Source: Marinobacter mobilis (lineage in GTDB: Bacteria; Pseudomonadota; Gammaproteobacteria; Pseudomonadales; Oleiphilaceae). From it: 64,000 nt of DNA. The stretch lies in assembly GCF_900106945.1 (NCBI RefSeq), contig NZ_FNNE01000012.1, positions 1-64,000 on the forward strand, given 5' to 3'. How positions within the stretch are numbered: the first letter of the stretch is position 1; every line of letters begins with the position of its first letter. Under the pieces are notes generated by a model that worked only from the letters and a program-made list of their open reading frames with translations, ran no database searches and was not told the origin of the DNA. This document shows, piece after piece, positions 10,005-19,268 of this stretch. The position numbers and the translations under genes were made by a program.

Positions 10005-10859
10005 ATGAAGCTGATTATTTCTATTGTCGTCTATAACTGGGAGGCGGACGTTTTGCGTTCGAGCCTGGTTGCATTATCTCGCAGTCTCGATGTAGCCGAT
10101 AGCCGGGAAGAGCTGACTTCCTGTGAATTGTGGTTGTCCTATAACGGCCCTGGCAAGCTGGATGAAATTGAGTCCACAAACTTGGTTCAGGGGGTATTCT
10201 CCTGGCCTTACAGACTGTTGCTTCAACAGCCAAACCTGGGCTACGGAGGCACCAACAATCTTGTACTTAGAAACCGGGTTTTTACTGATAAAGCCCTGGA
10301 CCCGGGGAAGACGGCCATCCTCGTACTTAACCCGGATGTCTGGCCAGAGCCGGACGCGATAGCCATAGCTCTGGCGCATCTTCGATCCGATCCTCAGGTG
10401 GGGCTGGTTTGCCCACGGGTTCTTGACCGCGACGGCGAGGTTGATACGCCCGGCCATAAACGGTATCCCTCCCTGGCTGTCCTCGCGGCGCGCCTGTTGT
10501 CTCCATTGATGCGAATTGCGGCGTTTCGGCACCTAAATGAACGATACGAATACCGCGATACCTCTCTTGCCGCCGCCCGCTTAGGCGTCGAACTGTGTAG
10601 TGGCTGCTTCCTGATGGCGCGTTATGACTATTGGAAGACCCTCAATGGCTTTGATGAACGCTTTTTTATGTATTTTGAAGACTTCGATGTGGCACTGAGG
10701 GGCGTGGAGCACGGCTGGGCCCATCTTTACGAACCGTCCGTTCGCATTCTTCATGCGGGGGGCGGTGCCGGCCAGAAGAGCTGGCAGCATCGTGGCTGGT
10801 TTGTTCGCTCTGCCTGGACATTCTTCTCCCGCCACGGCTGGCGCATTTGGCGGGTATAG
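10005..10859 (+). CDS. Family 2 glycosyltransferase (rhamnosyltransferase-like)
   Basis: A 284-residue GT-A fold transferase that probably adds one sugar of the repeat unit at the cytoplasmic membrane face. The N-terminus ISIVVYNWEAD is the GT2 nucleotide-binding strand, and LNPDVWPEPDA carries the acidic metal-binding residues. GFDERFFMYFEDFDVALR is the typical late motif (ED) of rhamnosyltransferase-like GT2 enzymes. I started it at 10005, just after the wbpM stop, because the longer frame overlaps wbpM without homology. Acceptor and donor are unknown. dTDP-rhamnose is a natural candidate donor given rfbBADC. Confidence 0.85.
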   Translation: MKLIISIVVYNWEADVLRSSLVALSRSLDVADSREELTSCELWLSYNGPGKLDEIESTNLVQGVFSWPYRLLLQQPNLGYGGTNNLVLRNRVFTDKALDPGKTAILVLNPDVWPEPDAIAIALAHLRSDPQVGLVCPRVLDRDGEVDTPGHKRYPSLAVLAARLLSPLMRIAAFRHLNERYEYRDTSLAAARLGVELCSGCFLMARYDYWKTLNGFDERFFMYFEDFDVALRGVEHGWAHLYEPSVRILHAGGGAGQKSWQHRGWFVRSAWTFFSRHGWRIWRV

Positions 10860-10894
10860 GCGCCAGAAACAGGTTAGTGCTGTCAGGCCGGCTT

Positions 10895-10923
10895 GTGACA
10901 TTGGACTGGTGATCTGGGATAAT
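10895..10923 (+). promoter_or_regulatory. Sigma70-type promoter for rfbD-rfbC
   Basis: GTGACA, a 17-base spacer and GATAAT form a strong sigma70-like promoter in the 148-base gap before rfbD. Transcription would begin near 10930. The rfbD ribosome site AAGGAGG lies at about 10991-10997. This suggests that rfbD, rfbC and the fusion gene behind them form a second transcription unit. Confidence 0.6.
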
Positions 10924-11007
10924 CCGGCCACTCCAACACTGCTATCCCTTCATTCCGAAATTTCAGCAGTCAGTAAATTCCGCTTTTGGTAAGGAGGCAT
11001 CCCCTTC

Positions 11008-11901
11008 ATGATTCTGGTTACCGGTAGTGATGGGCAAGTTGGCTACGCGCTGCTCAAAACATTGGCGCCTCTGGGGCCCGTCAAAGGTCTGACCAGAGAA
11101 GATGGTGATTTGTCCAATGCAGAGGATGTTGCCGGGTTGCTGGAAAAGTTCCGGCCCCGGTGTATTGTCAATGCTGCTGCTTATACTTCGGTGGACCAGG
11201 CCGAGTCAAACCCGGATGCGGCCCACGCCATGAACGCGAAGTTGCCGGCACAGCTCGCTGCCTGGGCAAGGGCAAACGGGGCCCTGCTGATTCATTACTC
11301 TACCGACTATGTGTATGACGGCAGCGGGGATCAGCCTTGGGCAGAGAATGCATTAACCGGGCCTTTGTCGGTTTACGGTAAAACCAAATTGGCGGGTGAT
11401 CAGGCGGTCCTAGATGCGGGTGTTGATGCGATCATATTCCGCACCTCCTGGGTGTACGGAGCCCGGGGCCACAATTTCATGCTTACTATGTTGAGGCTGG
11501 CCAGGGAACGAGACCAACTAAGCGTGGTGTCGGATCAGTGGGGCACACCCACCCCGGCTTGGCTGATCGCGGAGGTCACCGCGGTCGCCTTGAGAGACAA
11601 GCTGAGGGGCGCAAAAGCGCTTGATGGCGTTTATCACCTGACCTGCCGCGGTGAAACAACGTGGTGTGATTTTTCGAAGGCGATTATCGGTGGTGCCTGT
11701 GACTTTGGTGTCCCGTTGAGTATGTCTTCGGACAAAGTCAGTCCTATACCTACTGCAGACTACCCGGCTCCTGCACCCAGGCCATTGAATTCCCGTTTGA
11801 GCGTGAGGCGTGTTGAACAGGCGCTTGGATTGGAGTTGCCTGATTGGCGCGATGCTTTGCAGTTGACGCTTAGGGATTGGGTCGAATTCAGAAATAATTA
11901 G
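11008..11901 (+). CDS. rfbD: dTDP-4-dehydrorhamnose reductase
   Basis: Last step of dTDP-L-rhamnose synthesis, the NADPH-dependent reduction of dTDP-4-keto-rhamnose. The 297-residue SDR has TGSDGQVG (5-12), STDYVYDG and YGKTK, and the WGTPTPAW segment typical of RmlD proteins. A good AAGGAGG ribosome site stands before the ATG. It is followed 14 bases later by rfbC. Confidence 0.96.
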   Translation: MILVTGSDGQVGYALLKTLAPLGPVKGLTREDGDLSNAEDVAGLLEKFRPRCIVNAAAYTSVDQAESNPDAAHAMNAKLPAQLAAWARANGALLIHYSTDYVYDGSGDQPWAENALTGPLSVYGKTKLAGDQAVLDAGVDAIIFRTSWVYGARGHNFMLTMLRLARERDQLSVVSDQWGTPTPAWLIAEVTAVALRDKLRGAKALDGVYHLTCRGETTWCDFSKAIIGGACDFGVPLSMSSDKVSPIPTADYPAPAPRPLNSRLSVRRVEQALGLELPDWRDALQLTLRDWVEFRNN

Positions 11902-11915
11902 TTAAGGGTTGCTCG

Positions 11916-12476
11916 ATGAACGTATTAACTACTCCCCTTGATGGGGTGATCGTGATTGAACCGCCGGCCTATGGTGATGAGCGTGGCTGGTTTTCCGAGA
12001 GTTTTAACCATCGAAAATTTGCCAGCGCTGTCGGCCGTGAAGTGACTTTTGTTCAGGATAACCACTCTCGTTCAGCCAAGGGCGTGTTGCGGGGCATTCA
12101 TTTCCAGACTGGAGAGGCTGCACAAGGGAAGCTGGTACGGGCCAGTGTTGGAGAAGTGTTTGATGTCGCTGTTGACCTGAGAACAAGCTCTCCTACCTTT
12201 GGTCGATGGTTCGGTATCGTTCTCAGTGCCGAGAATAAAAAGCAACTTTGGGTGCCGGCCGGATTTGGACATGCGTTTCTGGTCATCAGTGATCTGGCTG
12301 AGGTGCAGTACAAGGTGGATGCTTACTGGTCGCCTGAGCATGAGCGGAGCCTGCGCTGGGATGACGTGGACGTTGGGGTCGAGTGGCCCGAGCATAGCGA
12401 TATTCAGTTGTCTGGGAAAGATCAGGCAGCCGCCACCTTGTCTGAACTGAGAATTGCAGGGGATCTCTTTGTCTGA
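11916..12476 (+). CDS. rfbC: dTDP-4-dehydrorhamnose 3,5-epimerase
   Basis: Third step of dTDP-rhamnose synthesis, a cupin-fold double epimerase. The 186 residues include the RmlC hallmarks DERGWFSESF, QDNHSRSAKGVLRGIHFQ (with the catalytic His) and WVPAGFGHAFLV. Order rfbD-rfbC with a short gap fits co-translation. The start of the following fusion gene overlaps or touches its end, depending on which start codon is used. Confidence 0.96.
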   Translation: MNVLTTPLDGVIVIEPPAYGDERGWFSESFNHRKFASAVGREVTFVQDNHSRSAKGVLRGIHFQTGEAAQGKLVRASVGEVFDVAVDLRTSSPTFGRWFGIVLSAENKKQLWVPAGFGHAFLVISDLAEVQYKVDAYWSPEHERSLRWDDVDVGVEWPEHSDIQLSGKDQAAATLSELRIAGDLFV

Positions 12477-12483
12477 GCAACGA

Positions 12484-15400
12484 ATGAAAAACGTACCCAT
12501 GAAACGTGTCATTGTTGTCTTGGGTATGCACCGAAGTGGCACAAGCGCCATCACTCGTGGTCTCCAGGAGTTGGGCGCCGACCTTGGCACGAATCTAATG
12601 CCGGCGGTGGAAGGAGATAATGAAAAGGGATTCTGGGAGGATTTGGGTGCCTACCGGATTAACGAGCGCATTCTGGAAAAACTGGGGTCCAGCTGGGATG
12701 GGCTGGCCCAGATCTCCACGGAATCGCTAATGTCAGATCTCTTGGCGGAGGAACGTCGTGATGCTGTTGCTCTGCTTGAGGAACGGTTTGCGAATGTTGA
12801 TACCTTTGCCTTTAAGGACCCGCGCACCGTTAACCTTTTGCCTTTCTGGCAGTCAGTGTTTGCAGAGCTTAATCTGGATGATCGTTATCTCATTACGGTT
12901 CGGAATCCTCGAAGCGTCGCTGATTCGTTGTCCCGGCGAAACGGGTTTGTGCGGGAAAAATCTTTTTGCCTGTGGATGCAACACAGCTGCAATTCCTTGA
13001 TACACGTTGGCAATAGACCATCGGTTGTGGTCGATTACGATCACTTTATGGCTGCTCCTCGTAAAGAGCTTGAACGGGTTGCTTCCGCCCTCGGGCTCAA
13101 GCACCCGGACGAAAGTTCGGCTGGTTACAAGGCTTATCTGAATGAGTTTCTCTCTGCTGATCTTCGTCACAGCAAGTATGACTCCGCACATGACCGTAAC
13201 GATGTTGTTCCGGCGTTTGTCAGTGGTGTCTATGAGCAGTTTTTGGTTTTGTCCGCATCTCACGGGAGCGTAGTTTCTGAAGTGGTGGCGAGTCAGAAGT
13301 GGCAGAGCTTCTACGCTCATTTCGGTCAATATGCTGCCCTTGCCGAACACGCAGATTGCCTAGAGCAGGCTGCCAGGGAATTAAGCGCTGAATTGGATCG
13401 AAGCCGCGAGCAGATAGCGGCTCAAGAGTTGAAGCTTTCTACTATGGAGGCAGAATGTGCGAATCATCGCAATGCTTCTGAGAAGACTTTGACCAGCATC
13501 TACGGTCGACTGAGTGCATTCAATCGTTCGGTGCTCGGGCGTCTATTTTTCCTCCTGGAAAATCTGTACCTACTGCTTCGACTGCAGCCTCGCGGAAAAA
13601 CCTGCTATCGCCAATTGGTCGAGGAGAGTGATCTGTATCTTTCCAACAAGGGAGTGGGGAGCGAGGATCTCGTAGACGGGCCGACGAGTCGGCTGCGCAT
13701 GATTGCCAGAATCGCGAAATATGTGCTGAATCATCCGTATTCCAGCCTTCGCCTTGTAAGCCTTTATCGCCTTAAGAAGCTGTTCCAAACAGTGTTTCTT
13801 TCAGATTCCGGCACGGCTCAGAACTGGGTGTCTGCGCGCTTTCCGTCCGAGCACAAGGCCCGACGTCGCCCGGTGATTTTTCCGGAATCCGAAATGGTTG
13901 AAGAGTCAGAGCTGGAGTTCCCGCGATTTGATTCTGTGCAAGTCTCCATTGTAATACCGGTCTATAACCAGTACCGCACAACGTTGTCCTGCCTGAAATC
14001 AGTCCTGGCCCATACCGAAGGTGTGGCCTATGAGGTGATCGTTGCTGACGACTGCTCAACCGATATTACGGGAAGTATTGAATCCCGGATCAGCAATATC
14101 ACGGTTGCCCGAGGGGAACAGAATTTTGGCTTCCTGAAGAACTGTAATCACGCTGTCACCTATGCCCGGGGCGACTATGTGGTTTTGCTCAATAATGACA
14201 CCAATGTCCAGAAGGGCTGGCTTACCGCGTTGCTTGAGGTCATTCAAGGGCATACGGACGTCGGCATGGTGGGCCCCAAATTGCTGTTTGAGGATGGGGT
14301 GCTGCAGGAGGCTGGAGGTATTGTCTGGCAGGATGGTTCTGGCTGGAACTACGGCCGTGGGCAAAGCCCGGAGTTGCCGGAATTCAACTACGTTCGGGAG
14401 ACCGACTACATCTCCGGAGCCTGTATTCTGTTCGCCAAGGCGGTCTGGGACGAACTGGGGGGGTTCGATGAACGTTTCTGCCCGGCGTACTATGAAGATA
14501 CTGACTTGGCTTTCCTGATGCGAGATCGGGGGCTTAAGGTTGTCTATCAACCCGCATCGGAAGTGGTACATTTCGAGGGGGTTAGTAACGGCACGGATGT
14601 TGGCAGTGGCATCAAGAAGCATCAGGCGATCAACCAGCAAGTCTTCCGGGACAAGTGGCGGGAGGTCCTGGATGAGGACCACTTCCCGAATGCGGTTAAT
14701 GTGTTCCAGGCGCGGGAACGTTCCGTTCGCAAAAAGACAGTCGTATTCGTCGACCATTACGTTCCGTTCTACGACAAGGATGCCGGCTCTCGGTCTACTT
14801 ACTTGTATGTTAAATCTATGGTGGCGGCAGGTCTTAACGTTAAGTTTGTGCCAGCAAACTTTTTCCCCCATGAGCCGTATACCCGGGATCTACAGCAACT
14901 GGGCGTAGAAGTACTGTACGGTGAAAAATACGCCAGGACCTGGAAGCACTGGTTCAGTGAGAACAGTCGCTTTATTGATGTGGTATACCTGCATCGCCCT
15001 CACGTGACTGAAGACTTTATAGACCATTTGACGAACTTGCAGCCGAGACCGAAGTTGATCTATTTCGGGCATGATCTGCACTACCTGCGTACTACCCGGG
15101 AGGCGAGTCTTCTTGGCAATGAAAGTGTGCTGGCCGATGCCGATGATTGGAAGCGTCGGGAGCTGTCCATCTTTGGTAAGGTGGACAAGGTCTACTATCC
15201 CTCGGTGGTTGAGGTAGAGGAAGTGCGCAAGGTGTCCCCCCAAACGGACGTCTCAGCTATCCCCCTATACCTCCTGAAGAAACCAGAGCCTGACGCCTAT
15301 TGTCACTCAGAGCGAGAGGGGTTGCTGTTTGTCGGAGGCTTTGGGCATCCGCCTAATGCAGACGCGGTAACGTGGTTTGCCAAGGAAGTCTTTCCAACCT

Positions 15401-15834
15401 TGCGAAACCGAAACCCGAACATCACGCTGCACGTGGTGGGTTCTAATGTTCCTGATACCATACGCTCACTGGCCAACAGCCACATCAAGGTTCACGGCTT
15501 TCTTTCGGATGATGATCTGGCCGCTTTGTATCGTAAGGTGAAGCTTTGCGTTGTCCCATTGCGGTTTGGCGCTGGCGTAAAAGGGAAAATCCTTGAAGCA
15601 CTGCAGGCCGGGCTTCCTATCTCCACTACCTCAATCGGCGCAGAGGGCTTACCTGATGCCGATAAGGTGATGGCAATTGCCGATGAACCGGATGCAATGG
15701 CCATGCAGATCCTAGACCTCTATGAGAGTGACGCTGCGTGTGGCAAGTATCTGAGTGGCTATGGGGACTATATTGAAGCCCATTTTAGCCAGACCCAGGT
15801 TCAGCGGGTTATTGAGCGAGATTTCCTAAACTAA
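12484..15834 (+). CDS. Three-domain fusion: sulfotransferase + GT2 + GT4-type glycosyltransferase
   Basis: A protein of about 1116 residues that seems to join three enzymes. Residues 1-260 are sulfotransferase-like, with the PAPS-binding loop GMHRSGTSAI near the N-terminus and VRNPRSVADS as the 3'-phosphate segment. A short coiled linker (about 285-340) follows. A GT2 domain begins near 485 (VSIVIPVYNQY, then ADDCSTD and LLNNDTN). From about 753 a second glycosyltransferase domain runs to the end, with VPLRFGAGVKGKILEALQAG near 1024, typical of GT4 enzymes. Starts at 12469 (TTG behind AGGGG), 12484 and 12499 are all possible. It probably elongates the glycan and sulfates it, which is inference from the domains. 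Confidence 0.85.
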   Translation: MKNVPMKRVIVVLGMHRSGTSAITRGLQELGADLGTNLMPAVEGDNEKGFWEDLGAYRINERILEKLGSSWDGLAQISTESLMSDLLAEERRDAVALLEERFANVDTFAFKDPRTVNLLPFWQSVFAELNLDDRYLITVRNPRSVADSLSRRNGFVREKSFCLWMQHSCNSLIHVGNRPSVVVDYDHFMAAPRKELERVASALGLKHPDESSAGYKAYLNEFLSADLRHSKYDSAHDRNDVVPAFVSGVYEQFLVLSASHGSVVSEVVASQKWQSFYAHFGQYAALAEHADCLEQAARELSAELDRSREQIAAQELKLSTMEAECANHRNASEKTLTSIYGRLSAFNRSVLGRLFFLLENLYLLLRLQPRGKTCYRQLVEESDLYLSNKGVGSEDLVDGPTSRLRMIARIAKYVLNHPYSSLRLVSLYRLKKLFQTVFLSDSGTAQNWVSARFPSEHKARRRPVIFPESEMVEESELEFPRFDSVQVSIVIPVYNQYRTTLSCLKSVLAHTEGVAYEVIVADDCSTDITGSIESRISNITVARGEQNFGFLKNCNHAVTYARGDYVVLLNNDTNVQKGWLTALLEVIQGHTDVGMVGPKLLFEDGVLQEAGGIVWQDGSGWNYGRGQSPELPEFNYVRETDYISGACILFAKAVWDELGGFDERFCPAYYEDTDLAFLMRDRGLKVVYQPASEVVHFEGVSNGTDVGSGIKKHQAINQQVFRDKWREVLDEDHFPNAVNVFQARERSVRKKTVVFVDHYVPFYDKDAGSRSTYLYVKSMVAAGLNVKFVPANFFPHEPYTRDLQQLGVEVLYGEKYARTWKHWFSENSRFIDVVYLHRPHVTEDFIDHLTNLQPRPKLIYFGHDLHYLRTTREASLLGNESVLADADDWKRRELSIFGKVDKVYYPSVVEVEEVRKVSPQTDVSAIPLYLLKKPEPDAYCHSEREGLLFVGGFGHPPNADAVTWFAKEVFPTLRNRNPNITLHVVGSNVPDTIRSLANSHIKVHGFLSDDDLAALYRKVKLCVVPLRFGAGVKGKILEALQAGLPISTTSIGAEGLPDADKVMAIADEPDAMAMQILDLYESDAACGKYLSGYGDYIEAHFSQTQVQRVIERDFLN

Positions 15835-15857
15835 TTCTTACCGAGATTTAAAGACTT

Positions 15858-16613
15858 ATGCGTTACGTCATTACCCACGGCCATATTTTTAAAAATGCCG
15901 GTACCACTTTCGATTACGCGCTCGAAAAGGCCTTCGGCAAGGACTTTTGTGATCATCGTGATGATAAAGATATGCGCCAGGGTGGGGCCGAGTACCTCAA
16001 ACAGTTTATTTTAGATAATCCGAATCTGAAGGCGATTTCCAGTCACCACCTGTGTAATCCCTTACCGGAGTCGGATGAAATTAAATGCATTCCCGTGTAT
16101 TTCGTGCGCAACCCGATTGATCGGGTGTTGTCGGTGTATAACTTTGAGCGGAAGCAGAAGAGGGGTACGAAAGGGGCCGAAATGGCAGCGAAACTATCGC
16201 TGGAAGACTATGTGAAGTGGAGAATGACCCCGGAAGCTCCCAAGGTGATTTTTAACTATCAGACGGCCTATATCGGTAGGCGCCGTAACCTAAAACCGGC
16301 CGAAAGAGTTGACTTGACAATTTTCAACCGTGCCCTGCGGAGGATAGCCTCTCAAGAAGCGCTGGTTGGAACCGTTGAGCGGTTTGACGAGAGTTTCACA
16401 TATATCGCCGGGCAGCTAGCTCAATATTTTCCAGACGTCGACTTTAGCTACGAAAAGCAAAACGTGAACAATAAGAGTTCCGTAGTTGATAAATATCGTC
16501 AAGCGATCGCAGAACTATCGCCGGTCCTGCCAGAAGTGGTTGGCGGGAATGCATATGATATGGCGTTGTACCAGGCAGTGAACGAAAAACTCGATGAATT
16601 TTCTGGAGTTTAG
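15858..16613 (+). CDS. Sulfotransferase-like protein
   Basis: A 251-residue member of the P-loop sulfotransferase superfamily, which transfers sulfate from PAPS to sugar hydroxyls. The 5'-phosphosulfate loop is HIFKNAGTTFDYAL (residues 9-22), close to the HIPKTAGTS form of the sulfotransferase-2 family. VRNPIDRVLSVYNFE (about 93-107) is the 3'-phosphate-binding segment. It has no signal peptide or membrane segment, so it would act in the cytoplasm before export. It starts 24 bases after the fusion gene, probably in the same operon. Confidence 0.8.
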   Translation: MRYVITHGHIFKNAGTTFDYALEKAFGKDFCDHRDDKDMRQGGAEYLKQFILDNPNLKAISSHHLCNPLPESDEIKCIPVYFVRNPIDRVLSVYNFERKQKRGTKGAEMAAKLSLEDYVKWRMTPEAPKVIFNYQTAYIGRRRNLKPAERVDLTIFNRALRRIASQEALVGTVERFDESFTYIAGQLAQYFPDVDFSYEKQNVNNKSSVVDKYRQAIAELSPVLPEVVGGNAYDMALYQAVNEKLDEFSGV

Positions 16614-16680
16614 GTTGCCGCTGCAAGGTACTTTATGAAATCCGGCCGCTGACGAAAAAACTTCGGGTGAAAGGTATCTC

Positions 16681-17559
16681 ATGTCAAAGATTAAAGTTGT
16701 GGTAGTGGGAAACTGTCAGGCTAGACCCTTGGCCAAAATTATTGAGTCGCTGAATAGATCTGTTGAAGTTACTGCTATCGCTATTGTTCACTTACTGAAA
16801 TCGGAACAATTCGACGAATACCGGTCACATTTTGAAGCTGCAGATCTAATTGTGTCGCAATTGGTTATGGACTCTTACCCTTGTGAGTTTGTGCGCACCA
16901 GTTTTTTGAACTCCCTGTATGGCGAGAAAGTTTTATCAATCGTTAACCTCTATTTTACGGGCTATACCCCTGACTGGTTCTATATCCGTATTCCAGAAAG
17001 GGGGCCTTTGCGGGGGCCAATGGGGGACTACCACAATCGGACGGTTCTTGGGGCCTGGCAAGAAGGAATATCAGTAGAAGAAGCGGCTAGGAGGCTTGAA
17101 GATCCGGAATTCAATAGGCGTTATCTCCCCGAAATTCAGGCATCCTTTAACCAGTTAAGAGAGCGCGAGAGCAAGGTTGATGTCAAAGTCTCGGACTTAA
17201 TCGAGAAGAATTTCAAGAAAAGTCGTATGTTCTTTACCTTCAACCACCCAAATATGTTTCTGATCAGAAAATACGCTGAACGGATTCTTAAGCAGGCTAA
17301 AATTGGTCGAAAAAGCACTTGGTTTCGACCGAAAGATAGGGAACTGCTTAACCAGTTTGTTCCACTCGCTAATCCCGCGATGGGGTTACCAGCGGGTTCG
17401 TTGAGTAGTCACAAGGGGGTCAAATGTTCTATCGATGATCAGAACTTGGTAACGATTGGCCGCAGAAAAGAGTATTCGTCTCAAGAAATTGTGGCGGAGT
17501 TCTACCGAATCTATGAGCGTCTTGGTGATGAACTGGACTTGCGGGAGCTGAGAGTTTAA
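16681..17559 (+). CDS. WcbI-like polysaccharide biosynthesis protein
   Basis: A 292-residue protein that opens with KVVVVGNCQARPLAKII, the GNCQ signature of the WcbI family found in capsule clusters such as that of Burkholderia. WcbI is described as a CoA-binding putative acetyltransferase, so O-acetylation of the glycan is possible. The HPNMFLIRKYAERIL stretch further on is typical of the same family. It lies two bases before the next sulfotransferase-like gene and begins the AT-richer stretch of the locus. The activity is not proven for the family in general. Confidence 0.72.
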   Translation: MSKIKVVVVGNCQARPLAKIIESLNRSVEVTAIAIVHLLKSEQFDEYRSHFEAADLIVSQLVMDSYPCEFVRTSFLNSLYGEKVLSIVNLYFTGYTPDWFYIRIPERGPLRGPMGDYHNRTVLGAWQEGISVEEAARRLEDPEFNRRYLPEIQASFNQLRERESKVDVKVSDLIEKNFKKSRMFFTFNHPNMFLIRKYAERILKQAKIGRKSTWFRPKDRELLNQFVPLANPAMGLPAGSLSSHKGVKCSIDDQNLVTIGRRKEYSSQEIVAEFYRIYERLGDELDLRELRV

Positions 17560-17561
17560 GC

Positions 17562-18494
17562 ATGCGAAGTCTGATTTTACATATTGGTTGTGAAAAAACT
17601 GGAAGTACATCGATACAAAACTTTTTTTTCGAGAATCGTCGCTTTCTACTCGAGGAGCATGGCGTCTTGTACCCAAAAAGCTTGGGCGGAAAAAACCATA
17701 CACGAGCGGCGATCTACTCATGTAACGAAGACAAGAATCTCGCTCGTTTTTTGCCCAATGGCACTTCTATTGAAGAGTTTAGAAGGAAACTGAAAGTAGA
17801 GTTTGAGCGGGAAGTTCTCGCTTCAGAAGCATCTACAGTAATTATTTCAAATGAATGGTTGCATCCACGAGTTCATAACCCTGAAGAATTTTCGCGATTA
17901 AAGAAATTGCTTGAAGGCCTTTTCGATAAAATACAAGTGGTTTTATACATAAGGCAGCAGGATAAACTTGCATTGAGTTTATATTCGACTTCGCTGAAAG
18001 CTGGAAATTATAAAAGGTTTAAATTTCCAATCGTAAACCCCGAAAGACCTCCATATTATTATGATTTTTATTCCATTTATAAAAACTGGGCAGATCAGCT
18101 AGGAAAAAACAACATTTCAGTCAGAGTATTCGACAGGAAACATCTTAAGGATGGAGATGTCGTGGTTGATTTTTTGTGCTTGCTTAATATGAAAAAGGAA
18201 GGGTTTGTTTTTCCAGCCGAAGAAAATCTTTCGTTAAGCAACACAGGTGTTGGCTTAATGAGAGCTTTTAATCGGGTGGCCAGATTGTTTTCTTTTGCGA
18301 TCAACCCTCGTTTACTCCGAAAGATAAGAGGAGTGATTTCTAATCGTTGGCCGGGAAAACCTGAATTGGCCACGGAAGCTCAATGTAAGGCATTTCTCCA
18401 GGCTTTTGACGATAGCAATCAACGGTTGGCCAGCGAGCTTTCTATTCAGCGTAATGAAGTTGTCGAGGTTTTTTGCCAAAGAGGGCAGTATTAA
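17562..18494 (+). CDS. Sulfotransferase-like protein
   Basis: A 310-residue protein whose first residues LHIGCEKTGSTSIQNFF match the PAPS-binding loop of sulfotransferases (KTGSTS). LYIRQQDKLALSLYS near residue 128 fits the 3'-phosphate segment. The remainder is not one I can place in a named subfamily. The gene is AT-rich compared with rfb genes upstream, and codons such as AAA, ATT and TTT dominate, which suggests recent acquisition. It follows the WcbI-like gene directly. Target sugar unknown. Confidence 0.72.
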   Translation: MRSLILHIGCEKTGSTSIQNFFFENRRFLLEEHGVLYPKSLGGKNHTRAAIYSCNEDKNLARFLPNGTSIEEFRRKLKVEFEREVLASEASTVIISNEWLHPRVHNPEEFSRLKKLLEGLFDKIQVVLYIRQQDKLALSLYSTSLKAGNYKRFKFPIVNPERPPYYYDFYSIYKNWADQLGKNNISVRVFDRKHLKDGDVVVDFLCLLNMKKEGFVFPAEENLSLSNTGVGLMRAFNRVARLFSFAINPRLLRKIRGVISNRWPGKPELATEAQCKAFLQAFDDSNQRLASELSIQRNEVVEVFCQRGQY

Positions 18495-18563
18495 TTTTTA
18501 ATGCTTCGATAGTTCCAGAATATCTTACTATAATTTAAATTTATACAGGCTGCTTGGATAATT

Positions 18564-19238
18564 ATGATTTTTAATGATGACGTTCTTTTTATTCACATAG
18601 GTAAAACGGGCGGTATGAGTTGTTCGGAGTTTTTGCTTAGGAACCTCTCTGGCACCGTTTACAATTGCCACAAGACGGCTCTAAAAGAATGTGAGCGGAA
18701 GGGGATAGAGGGCGTTATTTGTAAAGAAGGGATTCAACGTCATTGTACTCTTGCTGAGGCGTTGGATTATTTGGGGTCCTTTACGCCTAAGGATATCAAA
18801 AGCTTTAAAAAAATTATCGCGGTGATCCGCCACCCCTACACGTTGGAGTATTCATTTTATAACCACCTGAGAAAGCCAATTGTGCAGGAGCAGCGCCGTG
18901 GTAATGGCCAATTGGAATTGGCTGAGATGGCGATGGGTGACTTTCAGACATTTATCAACCATGCTGGCTACCACCGAATTGATCATCCACAGGAAAAGTT
19001 TTTCCTGATCAATGGCGAAGTCCCAGAAAATTTACACCTTGTCCGATTCGAAAATCTCGAGGAAGAGTTTATCGATGCAGTACAGCCATATTTAAAAGTT
19101 GATGCAGAACTTTCGTTTCCAAAGCGGAATAGCAGCAGGCCAGAATCTGGTATAGAGCAAGTGCTTACTGAAGAAATGAGGAACTCCATATACAGCAAGC
19201 ACAAGTACATGTTTGATAAAGGATACTATGAGAAGTAG
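18564..19238 (+). CDS. Sulfotransferase-like protein
   Basis: A 224-residue protein with LFIHIGKTGGMSCSEFLL at the N-terminus, the KTGG form of the sulfotransferase P-loop. IAVIRHPYTLEYSFYNHL near residue 90 holds the Arg and Ser/His residues expected to bind the 3'-phosphate of PAPS. It is short for the superfamily but seems complete. It is the last plus-strand gene of the run and is convergent with the membrane protein gene that follows, with only 30 bases between them. Confidence 0.75.
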   Translation: MIFNDDVLFIHIGKTGGMSCSEFLLRNLSGTVYNCHKTALKECERKGIEGVICKEGIQRHCTLAEALDYLGSFTPKDIKSFKKIIAVIRHPYTLEYSFYNHLRKPIVQEQRRGNGQLELAEMAMGDFQTFINHAGYHRIDHPQEKFFLINGEVPENLHLVRFENLEEEFIDAVQPYLKVDAELSFPKRNSSRPESGIEQVLTEEMRNSIYSKHKYMFDKGYYEK

Positions 19239-19268
19239 TGTTCATGTATGGGGTAAACCTGACTTGTG

